Assembly (NCBI GenBank): GCA_016789305.1
Contig: JAEURJ010000019.1
Span: 1 to 39,208 of the forward strand
DNA from: Anaerolineales bacterium
Lineage (GTDB): Bacteria; Chloroflexota; Anaerolineae; Anaerolineales; Villigracilaceae
Direction: 5' to 3'
Length of the DNA stretch: 39,208 nucleotides
A program made the translations under genes and the position numbers. Below, one piece after another: positions 8,424 through 16,738 of this stretch. The first letter of the stretch is position 1. Each line of letters begins with the position of its first letter. The notes beneath the pieces were generated by a model. The model searched no databases, was not told the origin of the DNA, and saw nothing but the letters and a program-made list of their open reading frames with translations.

Positions 8424-8710
8424 TAAAACCAAGTTGTGAGCCTAAATCTTCAGGCTTAGGATGAAAAATATAGTGGGAAATGATTGTATATGGAGAAAAA
8501 TTCCGTAGACATCACTAGGTGGCAAGAACCGATTCAAAACACTCTGCAAATGATGGGTGTCTCTATGTAAGCAACGCAATTTAGACCACGATAATGGGAG
8601 CAGGCAGAGTACCCAAATCCAAGGAAGCCGTTATGTCTTGATGGCGATTGAAATTGACGAGGGCAAAAAGAGGAGTTGCTTTACAGGCGATGTGAAACAA
8701 TGGAGTTGTA
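8424..8710. other. Intergenic region between comM copy 1 and the MalT-like gene
   Basis: About 290 bases with no convincing gene. A small hairpin (CCTAA...TTAGG, about 8443-8460) lies 20 bases after the comM fragment. The rest shows no similarity that I recognise, apart from the promoter at its right end. Confidence 0.5.
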
Positions 8711-8716
8711 TATAAT
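8711..8716 (+). promoter_or_regulatory. -10 box of a leaderless promoter (TATAAT)
   Basis: A perfect TATAAT lies nine bases before ATG 8726, so transcription should begin at or next to the start codon, and no Shine-Dalgarno sequence is present. No good -35 box is seen at 17 bases. Confidence 0.5.
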
Positions 8717-8725
8717 GGGGACACC

Positions 8726-11359
8726 ATGCAAACTCGCTTCCTCGAAACGAAATTCCACGTCTCGTCCTGGCGCGAAGGCGGTGTGACTCGTCCGCGCTTG
8801 TTGGAAAGATTGCAAAGCGGACTCATCGAGCGCCACAAGTTGTCTCTGGTCTCCGCGCCTGCTGGTTATGGGAAGACTACCCTCATCGCGGAATGGCTGG
8901 GGACAATCTCAGACAATTCGCGCATCGCATGGTTGTCTTTGGATGAAAGCGATAACGACCTGTCGCGTTTCCTCAGCTATTGGGTTGCGTCACTCCGCCG
9001 CATGGATCAATCACTTGGGGCAAATGTTCAAAGCCTGCTAGACATGCCGCAACTCCCACCCCTCAATTCATTTTTGGATGGGCTGATTAACGACCTGTCC
9101 TCATCGGAAGATTCGATCCTGCTGGTACTGGACGATTACCACCTTATCAGCAATCCGAAAATACACGAAGCATTGGAATATTTTCTCGACCATCAGCCCG
9201 CACAAGTCCACCTTGCAATCACCACCCGAGAAGACCCGCCCTTCCCGTTGGCGCGGATGCGTGCTCGCGGACAGATGACTGAGATCCGCGCACACGATCT
9301 TCGATTTACCCCACAAGAGGCGGGTCAGTTTTTCAACCAGTCTATGAAACTGGATTTGACTCCACAAGCGGTGAACGATCTCGAAAAACGCACCGAAGGC
9401 TGGGCGGTCGGACTCCAATTGGCAGGGCTGGCATTGCAAAGTCTGCCCGATCCGCAGAAATTCATCGAGACCTTTCGCGGCAGTCATCGCTATGTGCTGG
9501 ATTATCTGGCTGAGGAAGTCCTTCGCCAACAGGGAGAAGAGATACGTCGTTTTCTCGCTCAGACCTCAGTTTTGGAGCGGTTGAATGCTTCGCTGTGCAA
9601 TGCGTTGACCGAACGCAGTGATAGTCAAACAGTCCTCACCCGCCTTGAACACTCCAATCTCTTCATTATCCCATTGGACCACGAACGAGATTGGTATCGC
9701 TATCATCATCTCTTTGCTGATTATTTGCGAACCGAGTTGAGCAAATCTGAGGCAGCGGATTTGTACAAAAAGTCCGCACTTTGGCATGAGGAAAATGGGC
9801 TGATCCATGAAGCGGTGAAATACGCCCTCGCCAGTACAGATACCGATTTTGCCGCCGATGTCATCGAGCGGGCGTTGGAGAGACATTCCACCTGGTCGGG
9901 GGGCAACGTCACTTTGTTATCATCCTGGCTGGATGCTCTTCCGTCCCAAGTTTTTCAAAGTCGTCCGCGATTAAGTTTGAATTCATCCCGCATCCTTTAT
10001 CTCTCGGGACGGCTCGACCTTTCGGAGCAACGCATCGCCGAGACCGAACAAACCCTGAAGTCACTGCCTGCCACGCCCGAACGTGAGCAAATGCTTGCGC
10101 TGGCGGCGTTGTATCGTGGCTCCATTGCCGCCGTGCAGGGTGACTGTCAACAAGCCATCGAGCAAATCTCCTTTGCCCAAGCCCGCATTCCCCGCGAAAA
10201 TCATCTGGCTCATGCACGCGCTTTTTTCAGTCTTGGGGTGGCCTATGAAATTGCGGAGCAAACAGATATCGCCGCACAAACCTATTTGCAATCAAGCGAC
10301 GAAGCCCAGTCCGCTGGCGTGCTTTTCCTCACCGTCAATGCCCTCGGCGCGGCGGCGCAGATTCAGATCAAGCAGGGACATCTGCATCTGGCGGAGCAGT
10401 CCTGCCAACAAGCCATTCAACTTGCGGAAGGCGCACGTATCGCTCCGCTTGGGCTGGCATGGTCGCTTCTTGGTGGGATTGCGTTGGAACGGAATGAAAT
10501 TCCATCTGCCAAACGATACTTGCAGGATGGGATTGCTTTATCGCGTCAGGGCGGTTTGGTGGATGACCTCGTTTTAGGACTGGCTTTCCTTGCCCGTTTG
10601 CGCACCTATCAGGGCGACGTCGCCAATGCCATCGCCGCCACTCAGGAAATCGCATCCCTGATTCGGAAGTTTGGCATTCCTCGTATGGAGCTCCTCGCGG
10701 CGGCTATTCATGCCCGCATCGGGCTTTATATGAAACAGCCTCAGTCTGTAACGCAATGGGAGCAGGAGTACCGCGCTATCCGCCACGAATCGCCACATGA
10801 GTTTCAAGACCTGACCCGCGCGCGCGTTTTGCTGGCGACTGGCAAGCTGGAGGAAATCCCAGCCATTCTGAAGCCGCTTCTGGAAAAGGCGGAGTCTGCT
10901 GGGCGGATGCAGACCTGCATCGAAACCATGCTCCTGTTGGGGTTATTCCATCATGCTAAAAAGGATTCCCAATCCGCTCTGGAATGGATCGGCAAAGCCC
11001 TGCGACTTGCCGCACCTGAAGGATTTGTCCGTATCTTTTTGGATGAAGGCAAGCCGCTCCTTGACCTGCTGCCAAAAGCGCGTTCATCCGCGCCCGAATT
11101 TGTGGACATGCTCCTCGGACAGAATCAACCCGAAAGCGGTTCCCGCTCCGCGCCCATCGAACAGTTGCCCGATCCCCTCAGCGAACAGGAAATCCGCGTG
11201 CTGAAACGTATTGTGGCGGGAAAATCCAACCAGGAAATCGCCGATGAATTGGTCATCACCATCGGCACGGCAAAGTGGCACGTCCACAACATCCTGCGAA
11301 AACTGGGCGCAGGAAACCGTCCGCAAGCCATCGCCCGCGCAAGAGAATTGGGCATCTAA
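8726..11359 (+). CDS. MalT-like LuxR-family ATP-dependent transcriptional regulator
   Basis: This 877-residue protein has the STAND architecture of MalT/LAL regulators. An N-terminal NTPase has Walker A SAPAGYGKTT (43-52) and Walker B LLVLDDYH (Asp136-Asp137). A winged-helix region follows (RTEGWAVGLQLAGLAL, then WYRYHHLFADYLR). A long alpha-helical TPR-like sensor spans about 340-800. The C-terminal LuxR helix-turn-helix (about 815-877) begins with DPLSEQEIRVL and includes NQEIADELVITIGTAKWHVHNIL. Such proteins bind ATP and a ligand, oligomerise and activate promoters; the ligand is not evident. It is preceded by a leaderless promoter and followed by a strong terminator, so it is monocistronic. 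Nearby hydrolases and CPBP genes are plausible targets only by proximity. A paralogue lies at 17786. Confidence 0.93.
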   Translation: MQTRFLETKFHVSSWREGGVTRPRLLERLQSGLIERHKLSLVSAPAGYGKTTLIAEWLGTISDNSRIAWLSLDESDNDLSRFLSYWVASLRRMDQSLGANVQSLLDMPQLPPLNSFLDGLINDLSSSEDSILLVLDDYHLISNPKIHEALEYFLDHQPAQVHLAITTREDPPFPLARMRARGQMTEIRAHDLRFTPQEAGQFFNQSMKLDLTPQAVNDLEKRTEGWAVGLQLAGLALQSLPDPQKFIETFRGSHRYVLDYLAEEVLRQQGEEIRRFLAQTSVLERLNASLCNALTERSDSQTVLTRLEHSNLFIIPLDHERDWYRYHHLFADYLRTELSKSEAADLYKKSALWHEENGLIHEAVKYALASTDTDFAADVIERALERHSTWSGGNVTLLSSWLDALPSQVFQSRPRLSLNSSRILYLSGRLDLSEQRIAETEQTLKSLPATPEREQMLALAALYRGSIAAVQGDCQQAIEQISFAQARIPRENHLAHARAFFSLGVAYEIAEQTDIAAQTYLQSSDEAQSAGVLFLTVNALGAAAQIQIKQGHLHLAEQSCQQAIQLAEGARIAPLGLAWSLLGGIALERNEIPSAKRYLQDGIALSRQGGLVDDLVLGLAFLARLRTYQGDVANAIAATQEIASLIRKFGIPRMELLAAAIHARIGLYMKQPQSVTQWEQEYRAIRHESPHEFQDLTRARVLLATGKLEEIPAILKPLLEKAESAGRMQTCIETMLLLGLFHHAKKDSQSALEWIGKALRLAAPEGFVRIFLDEGKPLLDLLPKARSSAPEFVDMLLGQNQPESGSRSAPIEQLPDPLSEQEIRVLKRIVAGKSNQEIADELVITIGTAKWHVHNILRKLGAGNRPQAIARARELGI

Positions 11360-11375
11360 CACTGAAATCAAATCT

Positions 11376-11400
11376 GAGCCGTGAAAGCGGCTCTTTTTTT
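11376..11400 (+). terminator. Rho-independent terminator of the MalT-like gene
   Basis: GAGCCG-TGAAAG-CGGCTC is a perfect six-base-pair stem directly followed by seven T residues, 17 bases after the stop codon. It is a canonical intrinsic terminator. Confidence 0.9.
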
Positions 11401-11507
11401 AACCTATCCACTTGACCTACCCTAAAACCTACCTACGGATAGGGGACAAACCCTGCCTTCAAGCATAAACTACGACAGGAATCAAAACACGTTCACAAGG
11501 AAAAATC

Positions 11508-11855
11508 ATGAACAAAAAATTCGGTTTATTCATCTTGCTCGGACTGTTCCTCGGCGGCACATTTGGCATCTTTTTCGCAGCTCCGCTTGAGAACCCACTT
11601 TTGGGTGTGGCGATTGGTGCGCTGGGCGGCGTTTTTATCGGCTGGTTTATTGCTGCCGAATTTACAGAAACGAAGAATCCTTCAAATAATTCTCAAACTG
11701 CACAACCTAAACCTCATCGCGGGATGTGGATTGGCATTGGATTGGCGCTTGGCGCTGGTATTGGAATGGCAATGCAAAACCTCACCGTAGGAATGGGAAT
11801 TGGTTTGTTGATGGGAGTGGTAATGGAAACCCTGCAAGTCCGAAAAGTTGGATGA
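11508..11855 (+). CDS. Small glycine-rich membrane protein, unknown function
   Basis: The 115-residue protein starts after CACAAGGAAAAATC. It has four short hydrophobic, glycine-rich segments in two pairs (about 5-25, 30-50, 75-88, 90-107) separated by a polar linker rich in Asn/Gln/Pro at about 55-72. The repeated GxxxG-like spacing (LGGTFGIFF, GALGGVFIGW, GIGLALGAGIGMAM) resembles glycine-zipper membrane proteins, but no specific family is recognised. It lies 79 bases before the second small YQIR-type gene and may begin the transcript that continues into the CPBP genes. Confidence 0.65.
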   Translation: MNKKFGLFILLGLFLGGTFGIFFAAPLENPLLGVAIGALGGVFIGWFIAAEFTETKNPSNNSQTAQPKPHRGMWIGIGLALGAGIGMAMQNLTVGMGIGLLMGVVMETLQVRKVG

Positions 11856-11934
11856 GTAATCGTTATTTGATAGTCAGTGCTACTCTGCATTGAAATGGTG
11901 CACTGGCTGCCAAACAGAATACCAAGGATACTTT

Positions 11935-12144
11935 ATGAATCCCAGTACAAAATCTGTCATCTATCAAATCCGCATCGAAGGTCATCTCGACGAACGTTGG
12001 TTCGAAGGCTTGGATGTCAACCCGCTCCCCGAAGGCGAAACCCTCATCAGCGGAGAGATGGATCAGTCTGCCTTGCACGGCATCCTCAACCGCATCCGCG
12101 ATCTAGGTTTGGAACTCATCTCTGTTCAAAGGAAAACCCCATGA
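11935..12144 (+). CDS. Small conserved protein of the YQIRxEG type, second copy
   Basis: This 69-residue paralogue of the product at 1586-1867 shares YQIRIEG, W-EGL, GE(T/D)LI-G, DQSALHGIL, RIRDLGLELISV. ATG 11935 follows AAGGA by seven bases; an upstream in-frame ATG (11890) is rejected because similarity begins after 11935. Its TGA overlaps the ATG of the CPBP protease gene (ATGA), so the two are translationally coupled. That suggests a role linked to the protease or to the same membrane complex, but no function is known. The first copy also precedes membrane protein genes. Confidence 0.7.
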   Translation: MNPSTKSVIYQIRIEGHLDERWFEGLDVNPLPEGETLISGEMDQSALHGILNRIRDLGLELISVQRKTP

Positions 12145-13142
12145 AACTGTTCGCGCAAAAACATCCTGTTATTACCTTCCTGCTCATCACCTTTGCATGG
12201 ACATGGTTGTTCTGGTTCGCCGCCATGCCCTTTCGCGGACAGACTCTGCTCGTGACCACCATTGTGTTGATCGGCGGCTATGGTCCAGCCGTCGGCGGAA
12301 TCCTGACCCTCGGTCTGCGAAGCAGACCAAAGCCGCAAATGTCACTCAAACGCATCCTGACCATGCTTCTCATTTCTGCTTTGATATTTGGCGTACTGAC
12401 CCTGCGTTATTTGGCTGGGAACATTCCCAACTTTGACATCCTCGCGGAGGATTTGACACTCACAACGCCGATTGTCATGATTGCTGTGATTGCCAGTCTC
12501 GTAGGTGGTTGGGTCTTTTCCAGCGCGGTTTCGGATAACTCGGAAGTTCGCACAGGTATGGGTTCGATCCTTCCTCGTCGGCTACCACCGCTGTGGACAT
12601 TCTTCGCGGTGTTGTTTTACCCCGTCATGATTCTGGCTTCATGGGGATTGTCCGCCCTCTTTGGGATGAACGCCGAATATCCTGGTCTCTGGGAACAGCC
12701 CGCGCTGGAAATCCTGCCGCTCTACATTTTGACCTTCTGCGTGACCCTGCTGATACAAGGCGGCAACGAAGAAATCGGTTGGCGCGGATTCATGCAGCCT
12801 GAACTACAAAAGAGATTCAGTCCACTGGTCGCGGCTTTGATCGTTTCGGTCTTCTGGTCGCTGTGGCATCTGCCACTCTTCCTGAATGGAGTGTATGACG
12901 CCGACCTGGTGATGGGGATGGTGTCTGGCGGCATCTATCGCATTCCGCTGGCGATTTTCCTCGCCTGGTTCTACAACCGTTCGGGCGGAAATCTTTTCCT
13001 GACCATGTTCCTGCACGCCAGTTTCAATCGGACTCCTTCCCTTCTGCCGACTCCATCCCTGATGTTGATGGTGCTTTGCCTGATTGTGGCAGTGGTCATG
13101 GTTATAAAAGACAAGATGTGGCTCAGAATCCCAAAAAGCTAA
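12141..13142 (+). CDS. CPBP family intramembrane metalloprotease (1)
   Basis: The true start is ATG 12141, coupled to the previous gene by a four-base overlap. The 333-residue protein has about eight hydrophobic segments. The CPBP (Abi/CAAX protease) motif 1 is intact: E210-E211-I-G-W-R215 (EExxxR) in GGNEEIGWRGFM. Motif 2 is WSLWHLPLFL with its histidine, and motif 3 is LHASFN near the C-terminus. In characterised relatives these Glu and His residues activate water or bind metal for peptide-bond cleavage within the membrane, in CAAX processing, bacteriocin immunity or signal release. Two further CPBP genes follow downstream, an unusual density. Confidence 0.9.
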   Translation: MKLFAQKHPVITFLLITFAWTWLFWFAAMPFRGQTLLVTTIVLIGGYGPAVGGILTLGLRSRPKPQMSLKRILTMLLISALIFGVLTLRYLAGNIPNFDILAEDLTLTTPIVMIAVIASLVGGWVFSSAVSDNSEVRTGMGSILPRRLPPLWTFFAVLFYPVMILASWGLSALFGMNAEYPGLWEQPALEILPLYILTFCVTLLIQGGNEEIGWRGFMQPELQKRFSPLVAALIVSVFWSLWHLPLFLNGVYDADLVMGMVSGGIYRIPLAIFLAWFYNRSGGNLFLTMFLHASFNRTPSLLPTPSLMLMVLCLIVAVVMVIKDKMWLRIPKS

Positions 13143-13166
13143 TTTTTCACACAGGAGTTTTATCTA

Positions 13167-14006
13167 ATGCAAACAACAATACAAGAAACACAAAAAATCG
13201 AAACACAGCGACCTTTCTCTCTCTCGATTTACCTGCTGATCGTCTTTGCCATGTCCTGGCCCTTTCAGATTATTTTTGCAATTTCTGATGCGACGCTGGA
13301 ACTAGGCTACCTCAATTTGATTTCAATGGTGATGGTGACTGTCGGCACATTCATCACGGGGCGTTATGTCTTTCGTGACGGCTTCAAAAATGCGGGCTGG
13401 CGCTGGGGAAAGCCGTCTCAGTATCTTTGGACTTTTGGTCTGGCACTGTTCATCTTTGCTGTTCCAGCTCTGATCGAAAACCTATTCGGGTTACATATTT
13501 TCCCCGCTGGAATTTCAGCAGGAACCATCTTGATAAGTTTTGTCACCAGCTTTCTGCTGACCCTCATCCCAGGCTTTGGCGAGGAATTCGGCTGGCGTGG
13601 TTACATGCTTCGGCATCTCGTCAAAAGATATTCCACGCGAAAAGCAGTCCTCGTCCACGCTTTCATCTGGTGGGCGTGGCATCTCCCAGTGATATTTACC
13701 ATCGGCATCCGCCAAGGGATTGGAGCAAGCGTCGGCGAGTCCATCTCTTTGATTACGCTGATCACGCTCATCCCCTCCATGATGAATGCCGTCATCTTCG
13801 CCTACGTTTGGACGGCGACAAAAAGCCTGGCAGTTTCCAGTGTCTATCACTCCGCCTATGACGAAGTACGGGACGCCATCGAGAAGACGATCGGGTTTGG
13901 TCCGCTGGTGAGCATTTGGGAAATGGCGGTGACCACACTTCTCGGCGCGTTCCTGTTGTGGAAGGGAAACTGGAAACCGCTAACTGACGAAAAGAACAAC
14001 AGCTAA
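13167..14006 (+). CDS. CPBP family intramembrane metalloprotease (2)
   Basis: The 279-residue protein starts 24 bases after the previous stop with an AGGAG site. It has about eight hydrophobic segments with the motifs E139-E140-F-G-W-R144 in FGEEFGWRGYM, HAFIWWAWHLPVIF for motif 2, and VSSVYHSAYDEV for motif 3. It belongs to the same subgroup as the preceding CPBP (EExxWRGxM and WxxWHLP) but the two are divergent in the N-terminal half, so they are an old duplication or separate acquisitions. Co-transcription with both neighbours is likely from spacing (24 and 15 bases). Confidence 0.9.
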   Translation: MQTTIQETQKIETQRPFSLSIYLLIVFAMSWPFQIIFAISDATLELGYLNLISMVMVTVGTFITGRYVFRDGFKNAGWRWGKPSQYLWTFGLALFIFAVPALIENLFGLHIFPAGISAGTILISFVTSFLLTLIPGFGEEFGWRGYMLRHLVKRYSTRKAVLVHAFIWWAWHLPVIFTIGIRQGIGASVGESISLITLITLIPSMMNAVIFAYVWTATKSLAVSSVYHSAYDEVRDAIEKTIGFGPLVSIWEMAVTTLLGAFLLWKGNWKPLTDEKNNS

Positions 14007-14021
14007 AAATTGGAGAAGAAC

Positions 14022-15278
14022 ATGAGTACTCGAAATAAAACAAATTTTGCACGCACATCTGCACGGATATTAGCTTTTGTCCTCGCTCTCGTCTTGAGTC
14101 TGCCAGTGATCCTGTCGCCATTGACCACCTCCGCCCCAACCTGGGCATGGGTTTTGCTCTTCGTCGCCGACATCGCCTTGATCGTTCTCCTGTTGTTCCG
14201 ACTGGAGCCATCACTAAAAGGAATTTCGATGGGACTGGCGTGCATCCTCCTCGTTAGCATCGTCGCGGTCATCACTTCACAAATCTTTGCCGCCACACCG
14301 CCCATCACCGATGAAAACGGGAATCCAATCCCAGGCTCGATTGCCACGCTGGAGAAGATCAACTTGAATGGGACCGAGCAGTGGATTTCGATCCGCGGGC
14401 AGGATGCGACCAAGCCGATCCTGCTGCATCTCGGCATGGGTGGACCAGGCGGTGGCGGATTCGCCACCCGAAGCCTTTTCACTTCGTTGGAGAAGGATTT
14501 CGTTGTTGTCAGTTGGGATGAACCCGGCACGGGCAAGTCCTATAATTCGATGCCGATCTCCGAACTGACCACGCAGCGTTTTGTGGACGATGCTCACGAA
14601 CTCACGTTATATCTGCGCGAACGCTTTCATCAGGAAAAAATTTACATCTACGGCGTCTCATGGACAAGCATCCTCGGCATCTGGCTGATACAAGAATATC
14701 CCGATCTGTACTACGCCTACATCGGCAACGGGCAGATGGTCAACACCACCCAAAATGATGTGATGGGCTACGAACTTGCACTCGATTATCTGTCAGAAAA
14801 AGGCGACACCAAAATGCTGGAAACATTACGCCGCAATGGACCTCCGCCCTACAAAGGCGACGACATGCTGGGCAAGTATGTTACTTATCTGGATGTCCTC
14901 AACGACTACATGAATTCCCCGCATTACACAGTGATCGTGCCCATCATTCCATTTGTCGCTCCAGAATACGGCTTCATAGACAAGATCAACCACACGCGCG
15001 GTATTGTGGATTCGTTCGCGGTTGTCTATCCACAATTGGAACATCTCGATTTCAAGACTCAGGCCTCCAAATTGGATGTGCCGGTTTACATCTTTGCCGG
15101 GCGTGACGATGTGAACGCCATGTCATCATTGGTTGAGGAATACTTCAACATCCTTGAGGCTCCGCGCAAACAATTGATCTGGCTGGAAGGCGGGCATGGA
15201 CTCGACGGTGGCAACGTGCATCAGTTTATGGATGTGATGATTAATCAAGTGCTTGTAGAAACATATCCTCCGCGCTGA
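14022..15278 (+). CDS. Membrane-anchored alpha/beta hydrolase, S33-like, with unusual nucleophile elbow
   Basis: ATG 14022 follows TTGGAGAAG; the 418-residue protein has three hydrophobic N-terminal segments (about 15-32, 38-57, 65-85) before the catalytic domain. The oxyanion segment LGMGGPGGGG and SWDEPGTGKSY match proline iminopeptidase-like enzymes. The elbow is G211-V-S213-W-T-S rather than GxSxG, with the second glycine replaced by threonine. Asp362/Asp363 (AGRDDV) and His392 (EGGHGLDGG) complete a triad. The related hydrolase at 286 keeps GQSWG. The substitution may narrow the elbow but does not remove the nucleophile, so activity is likely. It appears to end the operon begun at 11508 or 12141. 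Confidence 0.82.
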   Translation: MSTRNKTNFARTSARILAFVLALVLSLPVILSPLTTSAPTWAWVLLFVADIALIVLLLFRLEPSLKGISMGLACILLVSIVAVITSQIFAATPPITDENGNPIPGSIATLEKINLNGTEQWISIRGQDATKPILLHLGMGGPGGGGFATRSLFTSLEKDFVVVSWDEPGTGKSYNSMPISELTTQRFVDDAHELTLYLRERFHQEKIYIYGVSWTSILGIWLIQEYPDLYYAYIGNGQMVNTTQNDVMGYELALDYLSEKGDTKMLETLRRNGPPPYKGDDMLGKYVTYLDVLNDYMNSPHYTVIVPIIPFVAPEYGFIDKINHTRGIVDSFAVVYPQLEHLDFKTQASKLDVPVYIFAGRDDVNAMSSLVEEYFNILEAPRKQLIWLEGGHGLDGGNVHQFMDVMINQVLVETYPPR

Positions 15279-15290
15279 GGGTTACCTGAC

Positions 15291-15478
15291 CGTCGAGATG
15301 GAGGCGGCGAGCTTGATGGCGGTGACGCAATTCAGAAAAGCTCTGTTGGGGCAAATCTTATACGCAGGTGATGATTTGAGCGGTGAGAACTGGGACAAAC
15401 GCGGCTGGCAATCGCGCCAGGAAGTGCGTGAGAATTTTTTCTGGCAAGCAGAGCTGATGCCTGCCTGGAGATGTAAAC
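15291..15478 (+). pseudogene. Nucleoside phosphorylase C-terminal remnant
   Basis: About 60 codons encode TVEMEAASLMAVTQFR, LLGQILYAGDDLSGENWD and RGWQSRQEVRENFFW. This matches the C-terminal end of PNP/UDP-family nucleoside phosphorylases: the V-E-M-E-A substrate-binding segment, then a -DD-SG--WD loop and terminal helix. The N-terminal three quarters are missing: the frame is joined to the region just after the hydrolase stop. It continues without a stop into the following CPBP gene in a different frame, so the 152-residue frame 15298-15756 is a chimera. It is a dead fragment left by rearrangement. Confidence 0.7.
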
Positions 15479-16315
15479 GTGAACAAAAGATATATCATTC
15501 CTGTTCTACTTATCGGGGCGATCCTGTTGATATTCCTAGGTCGCATGCTGTTGGCAGTTCGCTTCACTCTACCGCATACTTTTCACCTGTTCGATACTAT
15601 TACGGTGGCAGGCTCAACCTTGGTTCTGCAGAGAGGGTATCGCAACTTGCGGCGACAGGATTGGATACTTGCGTTAGTAATGGGTATGGTAATCGGTACA
15701 GGCATGTTGTTCACTACTCTCTATTCGTCTTATCCCTTCTTTGGGGTCGTACCTAGCAAATTTGGGCAGGCATGGGTGCGCGGCATATTCACATTCTTCG
15801 CAACGCTGGGTGGGCTGGCGATCATGCGGCAAGGTGGTCCGGTGCAATTTCATACCGCCAATGGCAACTGGCGGGATATGAGTCGAGGTATCTTGGTGGG
15901 GTTGGCGGTTGGTCTGCCGTTGGCTGTGGTGAATGCATTCACATTGCAGTTTACGCAGGGACAACCTATTAACTGGCAGAGTCCCCTCGCCGCCCTGGTA
16001 GATGCTCTTCAGCCGGGCGTAGTTGAGGAAGTCATTTATCGCTTTGCCCTCTGGGGATTATTGTGGCTGATACTACGAAACTCACTGCCAAATCAGGCAA
16101 TTTGGCAGACAGGCTGCCTATCGATGCTGGTACATAATTATTCCCATTTCGATGACCTGTTTATCCAATCGCCATTGACCGCGCTGGGAATGGGAGCTGT
16201 GCTGGCGCTAATCTGGGGACTGCCCCCACTCCTGCTCTCCTACAGGCGTGGACTCGAATCTGCCATCGCATTTCATTGGATCCAGGATGTCGCCCGCTTC
16301 CTGGCAGGCTTTTAG
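15479..16315 (+). CDS. CPBP family intramembrane metalloprotease (3)
   Basis: The 278-residue protein begins with GTG 15479, after GAGATGTAAAC, with no perfect ribosome binding site. It has about eight hydrophobic segments. Motif 1 is E183-E184-V-I-Y-R188 in PGVVEEVIYRFALWG. Motif 2 is VHNYSHFDD, lacking the WHLP of the other two, and motif 3 is IAFHWIQD. This resembles a second CPBP subgroup, different from copies 1 and 2. It is placed immediately after a nucleoside phosphorylase remnant, so its upstream region has probably been replaced during rearrangement. Confidence 0.85.
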   Translation: MNKRYIIPVLLIGAILLIFLGRMLLAVRFTLPHTFHLFDTITVAGSTLVLQRGYRNLRRQDWILALVMGMVIGTGMLFTTLYSSYPFFGVVPSKFGQAWVRGIFTFFATLGGLAIMRQGGPVQFHTANGNWRDMSRGILVGLAVGLPLAVVNAFTLQFTQGQPINWQSPLAALVDALQPGVVEEVIYRFALWGLLWLILRNSLPNQAIWQTGCLSMLVHNYSHFDDLFIQSPLTALGMGAVLALIWGLPPLLLSYRRGLESAIAFHWIQDVARFLAGF

Positions 16316-16354
16316 TTTTTCATTGCATCTTTCTCATTTCAAGGTGTTGTGATC

Positions 16355-16549
16355 ATGAAACGAATTCGAAAATTCATCACCCTCGCCATTGTTTCTCTGA
16401 TGGGGACCTGCGTCGTTTTGTTGGCATTTTCAGCCTCCGGGAACCTGACCATTCCTAATCGTTCGGCTTCTGTCGAAGTTTTGAGTGCTGCAGACAAAAC
16501 CCGTTTGGCGGAGACGCAACATTTGCTCCGAATTAGCAAGTATCAATAA
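16355..16549 (+). CDS. Small secreted or membrane protein, possibly a truncated gene
   Basis: The 64-residue frame starts at ATG 16355 (an in-frame GTG is at 16349) after AAGGTG. A basic N-terminus MKRIRKF and a hydrophobic stretch at about 9-28 form a signal peptide or anchor, followed by 35 mostly polar residues (VEVLSAADKTRLAETQHLLR). The short tail has the feel of the start of a longer extracytoplasmic protein, cut by a TAA at 16547. It lies 35 bases after the CPBP stop and 190 bases before comM copy 2, where the module ends. No family is recognised. Confidence 0.4.
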   Translation: MKRIRKFITLAIVSLMGTCVVLLAFSASGNLTIPNRSASVEVLSAADKTRLAETQHLLRISKYQ

Positions 16550-16577
16550 AACGAAAGACTATTTAGTTCCTCTATCC

Positions 16578-16737
16578 TTAATTGTCTGCTATTTTATCAA
16601 TCCACCCAAGTGCCAGTTTTGCAAATTCGAGATTATCCATGCTGTATAGAGTTTGCATTTCATATCGGGCATTTTCGATAATTTCTTGGCTAAATTCAAG
16701 GTGAAATGTGATGGTTTTTTGGGGCACAACGTGCTTA
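16578..16737 (-). pseudogene. Possible C-terminal fragment of an unknown protein
   Basis: The minus-strand frame encodes about 52 residues ending TLYSMDNLEFAKLALGWIDKIADN, with protein-like composition. Reading upstream it passes directly into the antisense of comM copy 2, where it is meaningless, so any real start has been lost at that junction. No family is recognised; it could also be a chance frame. Confidence 0.25.
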
Positions 16738-16738
16738 T

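Noticed and set aside
11877..12140. Extended N-terminus of the CPBP protein starting at 11877
   Set aside because: This part is an out-of-frame reading of the small YQIR-type gene; the coupled ATG at 12141 directly precedes the first membrane segment.
15298..15756. 152-codon frame treated as one gene
   Set aside because: Only the first 60 codons are meaningful (phosphorylase tail). The rest is an out-of-frame reading of the CPBP gene, so it is a chance chimera.
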